A stretch of 64,000 nt of DNA, taken from NCBI RefSeq assembly GCF_014699115.1, contig NZ_JACXAD010000026.1, positions 19,173 through 83,172 of the forward strand, read 5' to 3'. Position numbers and translations under genes: made by a program. Source of the DNA: Hymenobacter montanus (GTDB taxonomy: Bacteria; Bacteroidota; Bacteroidia; Cytophagales; Hymenobacteraceae). This document shows positions 35,084-44,031 of this stretch, in pieces. A model generated the notes under the pieces. That model was given only the letters and a program-made list of their open reading frames with translations. It did no database searches and had not been told where the DNA came from. Each line of letters opens with the position of its first letter. Position 1 is the stretch's first letter.

Positions 35084-35582
35084 GTTGCGGCCAGCCGCAC
35101 GCGGGGCAGCCGTGACGGAACAAGGAGCAAGCAGGAAGGACCTTTATATATTGATACGCCTCACCGCCAGCTGCTCCTGCCTAACAACGCTGCTGCTAGC
35201 TTAATTCGCTCAAATTTAGTAGCTTTATCGCCAAGCACTGTTCAACCGCCGCTTCGGCCCCGAGATCTCATCAATTTCTTGGGGCCGAAGCGGCGGAAAA
35301 GTACAGGCCTCCTGCTGCCAGCTACCCAAACAAACCAGCGACCGGCTGGTTCACCACCAAATCCCCCGTGGTAACTACCGCGGGGCGGAGCTTTTGCAAC
35401 AGTGGCGTTGGTCGCCGCCAGTTTCTTCGATGTAGTGCCGCTTGGCTACCTCAACCACTACATTGCATTGTCACCCCGTCGCTACCTGGCTGCCTCAGCA
35501 ATTGGTGGCAGTGTGACGGTCTTCTTGATACTCTCTATTCTATCTATCATGTCTACCCGTATTCACTTTTTCCCAAACTTAT
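35084..35582. other. Intergenic stretch with a GC-rich stem-loop
   Basis: About 500 bases without a credible ORF. A perfect 16-bp inverted repeat (CCGCCGCTTCGGCCCC, 35246-35261 and 35281-35296) with a 19-base loop lies about 160 bases past hppD. It could end transcription or be another REP-type unit. Confidence 0.55.
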
Positions 35583-37640
35583 ATGAAACATTTATGCCTT
35601 ATTCTTGGCGGGTTATTCGCTGCTTTACCTAATGCCTGGGCTCAGTCCTCCGTCGATGAGAGCCGCGTGACCAGTATCCTACACGTCGACAACCAGAATC
35701 CGGCGGCCACGCCCACCGGGCCGGGGACGGCGGCCCAACCCTATTCCTCCTTTATGGCCGCCCTGGAGCGGGCCTGGACCCAAGTGCGCGCCGGCACCGG
35801 CACCAAGCTCTTGGTGCACCCGGGCACCTACCGCGAAGGCGACGGGAACGGCATGAGTGTCCACGGCGAGAATGCCGACACGCCCCCGCTCGTGATCGAG
35901 GGCACGGTCCCGGATCGGGTCATCCTCAGCGGGGCCGATGTATTCCCGCAGTGGACCCCGGCGGCGGGCGTGGCCAACTGCTTCCAGACCCCCTGGACCA
36001 AGCGCTGGGGCGAAATTAGGAACCCGTTCCGCACGAACGAGCCCACGGGGATGAGTGATTTGCGCAAGGAAGGGTTTTACATCGATGGCAAGCCCTTGAG
36101 CCAGGTGCGCAGCGCGGCGGAGTTGCGGCCCGGCCGCTTCTGGGTCGACGAGGACAACGGGCGCGTCGTGTTGTATCCCCCGGCCGGGATGGTGCTGGCC
36201 GGCCACGTGGTGGAAGGGGCCATGCGCCCCGACAACAACGACTTTGCCGTGCTCAAGTTTTACCAGGTCAAGAACCTAGTGGTGCGCAAGCTCACCGTCA
36301 CGGGCTGCGCCACGGCCTTCGGCCCGGGGTTGCTGTTTGGCAACAGCAGCAACGTGCTCATCGAAGACTGCCACTTCGACCGCAACGTCGGCGGCGGTCT
36401 GGGCCTGCCCAATTCACAAGCCACGGTGCGCCGCTGCACGGCCGATGAGAACGGCTATAAGGGCATCGGCGGCGCCCCCGTGAATGAACTCCTCGAAGAC
36501 GTGCAAACCAACTGGAACGGTTGGAAGTCCTACGAGCTGGGCTTCACCAACGACTTTGATGCGGCCGGCATGAAGCTCGGCCTCGCCCGGAACGTGACCG
36601 TGCGGCGCTACAAAAGCGTGGGCAACATGTTCGCCGGACTCTGGTTCGACGTCTACTGCCAAAACGTGACGGTGGACCAAGCCCTGGTGGCTGGCAACCG
36701 CCAGGAGGGCATGAACTGGGAGATCAGCGACGGGCTCACCGTCTCGCGGCTGCGCTCGGTATACAACTCCCTGGGCTGGCTCAGCTTCGATGGCCACAAC
36801 GTGCGCATCACCAACTCCACCATCGCCTTCAACGACCCGGGCATACAGGTTATGGTGTCGAACAGCGGGCGGGTCGGGGAAATGATCAGTAACATCCCGG
36901 GCATCGAAACCACCTGGCGCTGGAATGTCCGCAACAGCACCATCGGCACGCTGAACACAAATAATATCCAGTTACTGTTCGACACCTGGCCGCGGGACTA
37001 CATCGGTACCCACGGGGGCACGGGCTCCATGGTGGAGTTCCGCGATACCTACCAGGGCGACAACAACGTTTTCTGGCGGCCCCCGTCCAACCCCAGCATC
37101 CCCGACGCGGGCTTCCGCGAGGGATCCGAGGGCAATCCCTCGCCCACGGCCGGTTCGTCGGCCACGCTGGTGCGCTGGCGGGCCCTGCCCGCCTCAGTGC
37201 AAGATGTGAACTCGGTGTGGGGCCAGCCCCAGCTGCTGGCCGCCCGGCAGGCGCTGTTCACCGAACTCTCCACCCTCTGGCGCGAGCCCGCCCCCCTCAA
37301 CCTGGGCTACCACATCCGCCCCTTCAGCCCCCTGTATCCTGAGTCCGGGCCCTCGGTAGTCCTGCAAACCCGCACGGCTGCCGGGCTCGAGCCGCTGACG
37401 GTTTACCCCAACCCCGTGGCGGCACAGTGCACGGTGCAGTTCACCGCCGCCCAAGCGGGCGAGGTGAGGCTGCACCTGACCGATATCACGGGGCGCACGC
37501 TACGCGCCCGCTCCCAAACCGTCGCGGCCGGGGCCCAATCGCTGAGCTTTGACGTCCGGGGCCTGGCCCCCGGCCTGTACGTGCTGCACCTGCGGCAAGG
37601 CACCCAAACCCAGACCCAGAAACTGGTCGTTGAGCCTTAA
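35583..37640 (+). CDS. T9SS-secreted right-handed beta-helix protein
   Basis: A 685-residue exported protein. The signal peptide (MKHLCLILGGLFAALPNAWA) is followed by a long beta-helix domain with repeated turns rich in Asn, Val and Thr: VHPGTYREGDGNG, GTVPDRVILSGAD, NLVVRKLTVTGC, NVLIEDCHFDRNVGGGLGLP, NVTVRRYKSVGN, NVTVDQALVAGNRQEGMNWE and VRITNSTIAFNDPGIQV. This fold is typical of polysaccharide lyases and related carbohydrate-active enzymes (DUF1565/PL-like N-terminus). Which polymer is unclear and I cannot point to catalytic residues. It ends in a T9SS sorting domain (LTVYPNPVAAQCTVQF, LTDITGRTLRA, LAPGLYVLHLRQG). ATG 35583 fits the signal peptide. Confidence 0.85.
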   Translation: MKHLCLILGGLFAALPNAWAQSSVDESRVTSILHVDNQNPAATPTGPGTAAQPYSSFMAALERAWTQVRAGTGTKLLVHPGTYREGDGNGMSVHGENADTPPLVIEGTVPDRVILSGADVFPQWTPAAGVANCFQTPWTKRWGEIRNPFRTNEPTGMSDLRKEGFYIDGKPLSQVRSAAELRPGRFWVDEDNGRVVLYPPAGMVLAGHVVEGAMRPDNNDFAVLKFYQVKNLVVRKLTVTGCATAFGPGLLFGNSSNVLIEDCHFDRNVGGGLGLPNSQATVRRCTADENGYKGIGGAPVNELLEDVQTNWNGWKSYELGFTNDFDAAGMKLGLARNVTVRRYKSVGNMFAGLWFDVYCQNVTVDQALVAGNRQEGMNWEISDGLTVSRLRSVYNSLGWLSFDGHNVRITNSTIAFNDPGIQVMVSNSGRVGEMISNIPGIETTWRWNVRNSTIGTLNTNNIQLLFDTWPRDYIGTHGGTGSMVEFRDTYQGDNNVFWRPPSNPSIPDAGFREGSEGNPSPTAGSSATLVRWRALPASVQDVNSVWGQPQLLAARQALFTELSTLWREPAPLNLGYHIRPFSPLYPESGPSVVLQTRTAAGLEPLTVYPNPVAAQCTVQFTAAQAGEVRLHLTDITGRTLRARSQTVAAGAQSLSFDVRGLAPGLYVLHLRQGTQTQTQKLVVEP

Positions 37641-38052
37641 CATGTACGGCAAAAGGCGCGGGCGGGCGTCGAGACACTCCGCTCGCGCCATCAGGCATTA
37701 GTTGCCGATGGGCCCGCGTCACATAGTAGGCTATAAACTTTTTCAATCCCCCTTCCGAAGCCCTGGCTGCTAGAACTAGATCTAGCAACCAGGGCTTTAT
37801 TCGGTCTATACGAAAACGCATTCCAAGCAGGAATCTAAATTAGGCCATCAAGCAGTTGATGTTTTCGGCTGGCAGTTGGGCGCGGGTTCAAAGTTCGGCG
37901 GCCAACGAGGCGCTTTTCGGCCACCGGTTAAGTAAGACCGCTTTGGAAGGGACGCAACGGCCCCAAGCGGAGATGCCGCTGGCTGCCCAGTAGCCGCCCC
38001 GCTCTTACTTTCGTATTCTCAATTTTGCCCTTTCATTCGCTCGCTCCTACTC
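37641..38052. other. Intergenic stretch with a terminator
   Basis: A hairpin at 37758-37797 (AAGCCCTGG with CCAGGGCTT and an inner CTGCTAGA/TCTAGCA pairing) is the likely end of the beta-helix gene. The rest holds the upstream region of the phosphohexomutase gene and no ORF. Confidence 0.6.
37758..37797 (+). terminator. Terminator of the beta-helix protein gene
   Basis: An inverted repeat of about 17 bp (AAGCCCTGG...CTGCTAGA and complement) with a 5-base loop, followed by TTTAT. Confidence 0.75.
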
Positions 38053-39789
38053 ATGCCCCTTGCTCCCGAGATTCAGCGCCAAATAAACACTTGGCTGACC
38101 CCCGCTTATGATGCCGATACCCAGGCCGAAATTCGCCAGCTCCAGGCGCAGCATCAAGACGACTTACTTAACGACGCGTTCTACCGCAGCCTCGAATTCG
38201 GTACCGGCGGCCTGCGCGGGCTGATGGGCGCGGGCTCGAACCGCATGAACCGCTACACCCTAGGCATGGCCACCCAAGGCTTGTGCAACTACCTGAATCA
38301 GCAATTCCCGGGGCAGGAAATAAAAGTGGCCGTGGCCCACGACTCGCGCAACAACAGCCGCCAGTTTGCCGAAACCGTCGCCGGGATTTTCTCGGCCAAT
38401 GGCATCACCGTTTATTTATTTGAAAACCTGCGGCCCACGCCGGAGCTATCGTTTGCCATTCGCCACCTGGGCTGCCAGAGCGGCTGCGTCATCACGGCTT
38501 CGCACAATCCTAAAGAGTACAACGGCTTTAAAGTGTACTGGGCCGACGGCTCCCAGGTGGTGGCGCCGCACGACAAGAACATCATCAACGAAGTAAACGC
38601 CATTGCCAGCGTTGGGGAAGTGAAATTCGAGGCCGACCAAACCCGAATTCGGCGCATCGGCGCGGAGGTTGACGCGGCCTATCTGGCCCAGGTCAAACAG
38701 CTGTGCATCAACCCGACTGCCGTTGCGGCGCAGCATGACCTGAGCATTGTGTACACGCCGCTGCACGGCTCGGGCATCACCCTGGTGCCGCAGGCCCTGG
38801 CCGAGTTCGGCTTTACTAACGTGAACGTGGTGGCCGCCCAGGCGGCTCCCGACGGCAACTTCCCCACGGTGCAGTCGCCCAACCCCGAGGAGAAAAGCGC
38901 CATGCAGCTCGCCCTCGACCAAGCCCAGGCTACCAACGCCGACCTCGTGCTCGCCACTGACCCCGACGCCGACCGCGTGGGCGTGGGCGTGAAAAACAAC
39001 CAAGGCGAGTGGGTGCTGCTCAACGGCAACCAGACGGCGGCCCTGCTCACGTACTACCTGCTCTCGGCCCGCCACCGCGCCGGCCAGGCCACGCCGCGCG
39101 ATTTTATCGTGTACACCATCGTGACCAGCGAGATTCTGGGCGACATCGCCCGTAACCACGCCGTGAAGAGCTACCAGACCCTGACCGGCTTTAAGTACAT
39201 CGCCGGCCTCATCCGCGACCTCGAAGGTCAGGAAACCTACATTGGCGGCGGTGAGGAAAGCTACGGATTTCTCATCGGCGACTTCGTGCGCGACAAAGAC
39301 GCGGTTTCGGCCTGCGCTCTGGTGGCCGAAATGGCCGCTGTGGCCAAGAGCCAGGGCCGCACGCTCTACGAGGAAATGGTGCAGATGTACGCCCAATACG
39401 GCCTCTACGTCGAAGACCTGATTTCCCTCACTAAAAAAGGCCAGCGGGGTGCCGAAGAAATTCAGGAGATGATGGCCGCGCTACGGGCCAACCCTCCCGC
39501 CACCATCGCCGGCCTGAAAGTGGTGGAAATCCGGGATTACCTCACCGGGCGCATCCACGACCTGCGCACGGGTCAGACCACCGAAACCGGCCTGGAAAGC
39601 TCCAACGTGCTGCAGTTCCTCACCGAGGATGGCAGCAAGATATCGGCCCGCCCCAGCGGCACCGAGCCCAAGATCAAGTTTTACTTCAGCGTAAAACAAC
39701 CCCTGCGCTCCGTGGTCGACTTTGACCTGGCTACCCGCTTGGCCCAGGAAAAAATCCGAGCCATCATCGAGGACCTCCAACTTAAGTAA
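38053..39789 (+). CDS. Phospho-sugar mutase (phosphoglucomutase/phosphomannomutase type)
   Basis: The enzyme moves phosphate between C1 and C6 of a hexose. The 578-residue length and motifs match the bacterial PGM2-like branch of the alpha-D-phosphohexomutase family. They are EFGTGGLRGLMGAGSNRMN near the start, VAVAHDSRNNS, the catalytic-Ser loop TASHNPKEYNGFKVYW (about residue 155), the metal loop ATDPDADRVGVGV (about 305), GGEESYGFLIGDFVRDKDAV (sugar loop), and RPSGTEPKIKFYF (phosphate loop). The exact sugar is not certain, but glucose is likely. The gene stands alone, starts at ATG 38053, and has no obvious neighbour in the same pathway except pgk far upstream. Confidence 0.95.
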   Translation: MPLAPEIQRQINTWLTPAYDADTQAEIRQLQAQHQDDLLNDAFYRSLEFGTGGLRGLMGAGSNRMNRYTLGMATQGLCNYLNQQFPGQEIKVAVAHDSRNNSRQFAETVAGIFSANGITVYLFENLRPTPELSFAIRHLGCQSGCVITASHNPKEYNGFKVYWADGSQVVAPHDKNIINEVNAIASVGEVKFEADQTRIRRIGAEVDAAYLAQVKQLCINPTAVAAQHDLSIVYTPLHGSGITLVPQALAEFGFTNVNVVAAQAAPDGNFPTVQSPNPEEKSAMQLALDQAQATNADLVLATDPDADRVGVGVKNNQGEWVLLNGNQTAALLTYYLLSARHRAGQATPRDFIVYTIVTSEILGDIARNHAVKSYQTLTGFKYIAGLIRDLEGQETYIGGGEESYGFLIGDFVRDKDAVSACALVAEMAAVAKSQGRTLYEEMVQMYAQYGLYVEDLISLTKKGQRGAEEIQEMMAALRANPPATIAGLKVVEIRDYLTGRIHDLRTGQTTETGLESSNVLQFLTEDGSKISARPSGTEPKIKFYFSVKQPLRSVVDFDLATRLAQEKIRAIIEDLQLK

Positions 39790-40122
39790 CCATTACGGTT
39801 GCTGGGAACTGGATAATATAGCTTTATCAGTCGCAGAAATTCTGGCTGCCTTGCCTCAATTCACGGTGCTGCTGCTTACACCCTGCTGCAAAATTTCGCG
39901 GGTACTCCCCAATCTAAGTTTTGGCCGCCGGCCGCCACTATATATTGGGCATGATGACCACGAAGGTTCACATCTATGGCTTAATTAAGCCTATGGTATC
40001 CTATTCGAGTGGTATAATTGAAGAATTAAAACAAAGATTTGCTTTTATCACTGGAAAACTTCCATTAGTAAGGCACTTTTGATCTTTGTATAGACCCATT
40101 TCTCATATTTCTCATATTTCTC
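39790..40122. other. AT-rich intergenic stretch with three 9-bp tandem repeats
   Basis: No ORF of protein-like composition. GATCTTTG at 40081-40088 resembles the -7 box. ATTTCTCAT is repeated three times in tandem at 40098-40124, so the last copy overlaps the ATG of the next gene. Confidence 0.5.
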
Positions 40123-40124
40123 AT
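40098..40124 (+). repeat. Tandem repeat, three copies of ATTTCTCAT in the leader
   Basis: Three perfect 9-bp units end at the start codon region of the 40123 gene. Copy-number change by slippage would alter leader length by 9 bases without a frame effect. Confidence 0.7.
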
Positions 40125-41253
40125 GATGAAAATTTACTTTCTGATAGTTGCCTTGGCACTATCCGTTACTGCTGTGGCGCAGCGCTCCGTGAAGCAAGAC
40201 TATGTTGTGACTACTGCTGGTGACACCCTGCGTGGACAGATCGTAGCATCAGATGAGGGTATAAAGTTGCGCCGAGCAGGAGGTGACCATGTTAAGCTAG
40301 GTCCCAGCGAGGTACGCAGCTATGGTGATGCATCCGGCGTGATAGGAGTGGTCCAGAATGTAGGACCTCACGGGCCCGCGCGGTTCGTAGCCCCGCTAGT
40401 ACAAGGCCCGGTAAGCTTATATAGTGGTCCGAACTCTCATAGTGGGAGAAGTTACTTTCTGCAAGTACCCGATACCACGTACCTCATAGAAGTCAAACCC
40501 GAGATAGCACAGCTAACCTTTCACAGGCTACTGCCAGGCTGTGCAACTATGCAATTCGGGACCGATGTCACGCAACGCCGTTACCCAACCCGCTACTCTG
40601 GCTTAACCCGCCTCGTGATGGATTACAATGCTTGTACCCAACCGCAACGCCCCAGCCGACTAATAAAAGGCGCTGCCGGGGTCCGGTTCGCTTACGGCTT
40701 AAAAGCCGGCATCAATGTGTCAAATTTTGCTTTCCCCTTTAATCCATCTCCTGCTGAACGAAAGCAAGCCGTCGGTTATCAGGCGGGGCTTTTCTTGAGA
40801 TTATCGAACAAGTCCCGGTTTTCTTTGCTGCTGGAAGCAAGCTATACCCATTTGCGTAGCACCTACGAGTCGGCTAACGTCCCCGGCAGCGTTTTTTCTA
40901 CGTATGTTGTATCTATTGACTATACTCAATTACAGGTGCCCTTACTAGTGCGCTACACTCTTGGGAGGGGCCCAATACGTCCTTTTTTAAATGCCGGTGG
41001 GATGTTCGCTATCAATCTCAACAATAAATCAGTAGTAACGGAGAGGGACTTCAGCCTGCCAATCGAGAGGGACTTCAGCCAGCCACTCACTACTCCAGAA
41101 GATCTTGGGTTCGGCGTCACGGCAGGTGCTGGGACTACCATCCGGTACGCTTCATTACCTGAGTTGAGCTTCGAGTTAGGCTACGACAGCATGAGGTATG
41201 GCAATTACCTATTGCACAACTCCATTCACTTTGACGTGAGCACCAGTTTCTAG
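40123..41253 (+). CDS. PorT-family outer-membrane beta-barrel protein
   Basis: This 376-residue protein has a signal peptide (MMKIYFLIVALALSVTAVAQ). A domain of about 150 residues of unknown type follows (QDYVVTTAGDTLRGQIVASD, VRSYGDASGV, PARFVAPLVQGPVSLYSG). The C-terminal half is barrel-like: RFAYGLKAGINVSNFAF, GYQAGLFLRLSNKSRFSLLL, LQVPLLVRYTLG, FLNAGGMFAINL and SFELGYDSMRYG. The segment order (GLKAGIN start, LQVPLLV, PFLNAGG) is the PorT/outer-membrane-beta-barrel pattern of Bacteroidota. The N-terminal part resembles the many TTAGDTLRG-containing Hymenobacter proteins of unknown role. The gene looks slightly less GC-rich than its neighbours. It converges with the ABC1 kinase gene, only 14 bp apart. 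Confidence 0.8.
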   Translation: MMKIYFLIVALALSVTAVAQRSVKQDYVVTTAGDTLRGQIVASDEGIKLRRAGGDHVKLGPSEVRSYGDASGVIGVVQNVGPHGPARFVAPLVQGPVSLYSGPNSHSGRSYFLQVPDTTYLIEVKPEIAQLTFHRLLPGCATMQFGTDVTQRRYPTRYSGLTRLVMDYNACTQPQRPSRLIKGAAGVRFAYGLKAGINVSNFAFPFNPSPAERKQAVGYQAGLFLRLSNKSRFSLLLEASYTHLRSTYESANVPGSVFSTYVVSIDYTQLQVPLLVRYTLGRGPIRPFLNAGGMFAINLNNKSVVTERDFSLPIERDFSQPLTTPEDLGFGVTAGAGTTIRYASLPELSFELGYDSMRYGNYLLHNSIHFDVSTSF

Positions 41254-41267
41254 GTTTGGTGTTGGCC

Positions 41268-42956
41268 TTACTCCGATCGCTTCCCCTTCTTAGTTCCAAG
41301 AATAAACAAGATCAGCAGCATGAAGCCGGTGGCCCCCAGGCTCCACCACGTTATTTCGGGTACTCCCCGGTGGTACGGCATGTCGGGCGAGTAGCGCCCG
41401 AGGAGGGTGAAGCCCGAAAACAGCAGGCCGCCCACGCTCAACAGCGCCAGGATGGTGCGGCTCACTAGCTGGTCGGCTTTGCGCAGCAGGGTTTGGTAGC
41501 CAATCAGCTCGAACTTCAGGCGTAGCTCACCCTTACTGATTTTGCGCACAATTTGGCGCACGTCAGCCGGCAACGTCTGGAGCAGGGCCAGCAACTGGGT
41601 GCCGGTGTATTCGGCCTCGCTGAGCAGGTTTTGCCGCGAATACTGCTCGCGGATGATTTTGGCGCCGTAGGGCCGCACAAACTCAAAGGTGTTGAAATTG
41701 GGGTGCAGCACCTTGCCGATGCCCTCCAAAATCACCAGGGCGCGCAGGATGAGAAACACCGCGCCCGGCACCTGCAATTTGTAGGTGTAGATAACTCCTT
41801 GCAGCGCATCCGCCAAGTCGCTCATGCTCATTTCCTTCACATCGAGCGTGGCAAAGTCCTCAATCAGCTGGCTGAGGTCGGCCTCGAAGGCCCGCATATC
41901 CGGGATTTCGGCCGTGAGGGCGAGGCGCCGAAAGTTAAGCGCCATGCTGCGCGCGTCTTGTCGGGCCATGCCGATAAACACGCCCGCGAAAGCGTACTTC
42001 TGCTGCTTGGTGAGGCGGCCCACCATGCCGAAGTCGATGAGCACCACCGTACCATTGGGCTGCACCAGCACGTTGCCGGGATGCGGGTCGGCGTGGAACA
42101 CCCCAAACTCAAAAATCTGAGTCAGGTAGATGTCCATGCCTACTTCGGCCACGGTTTCGGGGCTGAGCCCCCAAGCCAGCAGCTGCGCCTTATCGGTGAT
42201 TTTGCAGCCGCTCACAAACTCAATCACCAGAATGCGCTCGGTGCTGATTTCGCGGAAGGGCTTGGGAATATAAAACGTAGTGTAGTCGGCGTAGAGCTTG
42301 CGAAACTGCTCCATCGAGCGGGCCTCGGCGGTGTAGTCCAGCTCCTTGCTCATGCTCCGCTCAAAGGCATCCACGATGTCCTGCGGGTTAGCCAGGCCCT
42401 GCTTCTGCAGGAAGCCCGCGGTGAGCCGCACCAGCTCGTGCAGCAGGGCCAGGTCGGAGCGCACCTTTTCGCGCACGCCGGGGCGTTGCACCTTCACCAC
42501 TACTTCTTCGCCGCTGAGCAGCCGGGCCCGGTGCACCTGCCCAATGCTGGCTGAGCCCAGGGTGGTATCGTCGAACTCGCTGAAAACCTCGGTAATGGGG
42601 CGGCCCAGCTCCTGCTCGATAATCTGCCGGGCCAGGGCCGTCTCAAACGGCGGCACGTTGCTTTGCAGCTTCTCAAACTCGTCGATGAGCGCCTGGGGCA
42701 GCAAATCGGCGCGGTTGCTCATGGCCTGGGCCAGCTTGATGAACGTGGGTCCCAGCTCTTCAATGCTCAGGCGCACCCGCTCCCAGCGCGTGGTTTCGAA
42801 CACTTGCCGGTCGGCCCGCTGCCATTTCAGGCGGCGCGCCTGGCTCACGAGGCGGCGCAGCGGCGTGGTAGTCACCACATCCTCAAAGCCGTAGCGGAGC
42901 AGCACCTCGGCCACCTGCCGGATGCGGTGGAGGTTGGAAATCGTGTTTTTAAACAT
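41268..42956 (-). CDS. ABC1/UbiB-type atypical protein kinase
   Basis: UbiB/ABC1 proteins are ATPases or kinases linked to quinone synthesis; in this phylum the quinone is menaquinone. The 562-residue protein has the family-specific GPTFIKLAQAMSNRADLLP (KxGQ-like), TTLGSASIGQVHRARL (Ala-rich nucleotide loop), VVVKVQRPGVREKV (lysine), HADPHPGNVLVQPNG and VLIDFGMVGRL (the DFG-like metal motif). The last 80 residues contain two membrane helices (ILALLSVGGLLFSGFTLLG and WSLGATGFMLLILFILG), the usual membrane anchor. It starts at ATG 42956. It could support quinone pathways together with menC, which is 15 kb away. Confidence 0.93.
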   Translation of the reverse strand: MFKNTISNLHRIRQVAEVLLRYGFEDVVTTTPLRRLVSQARRLKWQRADRQVFETTRWERVRLSIEELGPTFIKLAQAMSNRADLLPQALIDEFEKLQSNVPPFETALARQIIEQELGRPITEVFSEFDDTTLGSASIGQVHRARLLSGEEVVVKVQRPGVREKVRSDLALLHELVRLTAGFLQKQGLANPQDIVDAFERSMSKELDYTAEARSMEQFRKLYADYTTFYIPKPFREISTERILVIEFVSGCKITDKAQLLAWGLSPETVAEVGMDIYLTQIFEFGVFHADPHPGNVLVQPNGTVVLIDFGMVGRLTKQQKYAFAGVFIGMARQDARSMALNFRRLALTAEIPDMRAFEADLSQLIEDFATLDVKEMSMSDLADALQGVIYTYKLQVPGAVFLILRALVILEGIGKVLHPNFNTFEFVRPYGAKIIREQYSRQNLLSEAEYTGTQLLALLQTLPADVRQIVRKISKGELRLKFELIGYQTLLRKADQLVSRTILALLSVGGLLFSGFTLLGRYSPDMPYHRGVPEITWWSLGATGFMLLILFILGTKKGKRSE

Positions 42957-43119
42957 CGGCGGTGAAAGTAGTGCCTGGCGGCCGGAGCACCGAACGGCAG
43001 CGCTCGCCCGACGGCCCGACTCCGAAAGAATACTTGGCCCAACGGCGCGCTAATCCAGACCGCCCGGGCCGCACTCCGACGCCCCGACCCTGGACCAGCC
43101 CCGGGTGGGCCCAACCAAC

Positions 43120-43154
43120 AAAAGCCCCGTTCACGGCGTGCAAACGGGGCTTTA
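43120..43154. terminator. Bidirectional terminator
   Basis: AAAGCCCCGTT pairs with AACGGGGCTTT around a loop of about 11 bases. It lies between the phasin-like gene and the promoter region of the ABC1 kinase gene. Confidence 0.75.
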
Positions 43155-43176
43155 TCAGGAATAACAACGAAGCGTC

Positions 43177-43659
43177 TTAGGCTTTATCACCGGCCGGGGC
43201 GGCCGAGGCGCTGCTGGTAGCGGCGGGCTTCTTGGCGGCCGGCTTTTTAGCCGCGCCGGCTTTGGCGGCGGCCGACTTCTGCGCTGAGCCAGCGGCGGCG
43301 CTTACTTTATCGGCCGCTTGCTTGGTGGCACCAGCCGCCTTGCTCGTGGCGCTGCTCGCCGACTTGGCGGCTGACTTGCCTGCGGGCTTCTTGGCCGTCG
43401 CCCCCGATTTGCCCTTCGACTTGGTATCGCCCAAGCCAATGCTAGCCTTGATGCGCTCGGACAGGCCCTGGAACTGCTTTTCAAGCTCCGCCCGCTTGCT
43501 TTCGCCACTTTTCATCAGCTCATCCACAATCTTTTTACCCTCTTCCTGGGTCATCTTATTGTCTTTCACCAACCGCTCGATGGTGCTTTGCACCGACTTG
43601 CTACCCTGAGCGATGTAGCCTACCCCAGCATTAACGAACTTCTTGAACAAATCTTCCAT
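43177..43659 (-). CDS. Phasin-like protein with lysine/alanine-rich tail
   Basis: A 160-residue protein with two parts. The N-terminal 80 residues are helical (MEDLFKKFVNAGVGYIAQ, STIERLVKDNKMTQEEGKKI, ELEKQFQGLSERIKASIGLG), the pattern of phasin or polyhydroxyalkanoate granule-associated proteins. The C-terminal half is Lys, Ala, Ser and Pro rich (KKPAGKSAAKSASSATSKAA, AAAKAGAAKKPAAKKPAATS), like histone H1 tails. Such tails bind DNA or acidic polymers. It may act on polymer granules, nucleoid structure or both. ATG at 43657-43659 is chosen; the frame extends to 43779 but the -7 box at 43758-43765 would then lie inside the gene. Confidence 0.8.
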   Translation of the reverse strand: MEDLFKKFVNAGVGYIAQGSKSVQSTIERLVKDNKMTQEEGKKIVDELMKSGESKRAELEKQFQGLSERIKASIGLGDTKSKGKSGATAKKPAGKSAAKSASSATSKAAGATKQAADKVSAAAGSAQKSAAAKAGAAKKPAAKKPAATSSASAAPAGDKA

Positions 43660-43757
43660 GGCAAAAAACAAATTAGTTGAAAATGTAAACGGAGGAAGTA
43701 ACTGAAGTAAAAGGCCTTGCCCCAGTAAATTAGTATGCAAGCCGACTACTTTCGGTG

Positions 43758-43765
43758 CAAACCTA
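43758..43765 (-). promoter_or_regulatory. -7 element TAGGTTTG of the phasin-like gene
   Basis: On the minus strand TAGGTTTG matches TAnnTTTG about 100 bases before the ATG. No ideal -33 TTG is seen. It supports the shorter start of the gene. Confidence 0.4.
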
Positions 43766-44031
43766 CGAACACTCCGCAATATAGTTTAACTGTGTACGCC
43801 GGTTTTTTTTAAAAGTGGCTCAAAATCGTTGAAATCAGAACTTATTTTTTCAACGCCCGCGCTCTGGGCTTTCTGGCCCCGGGTTCCAATTAGCTCAGCA
43901 CCAAGCCCGGAAGCCGGGGCGTCGCAACTCCGGGCGGCGGGCGCCCGGCAATTTCACCCTGGCCTATCCCAATCGTGGTGGCGTCCAACTTAAAAAAACC
44001 GAGGTGCGTGGGCACCGGCCGCAAGCGGCTT
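43766..44031. other. Intergenic stretch, nothing recognised
   Basis: Covers the upstream side of the phasin-like gene and the 3' flank of the esterase gene. AT-rich in the first 80 bases, GC-rich after that; no ORF with protein-like composition. Confidence 0.35.

Noticed and set aside
35402..35632. 76-codon + strand ORF with a hydrophobic segment before the beta-helix gene
   Set aside because: It overlaps the signal-peptide start of the beta-helix protein in another frame and has no promoter-like box; I cannot support it as a gene.
38446..39396. 316-codon minus-strand frame over the phosphohexomutase gene
   Set aside because: Antisense shadow; no motif, composition dominated by His, Val and Gly.
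41553..42554. 333-codon + strand frame over the ABC1 kinase gene
   Set aside because: Antisense shadow of a protein with clear kinase motifs.
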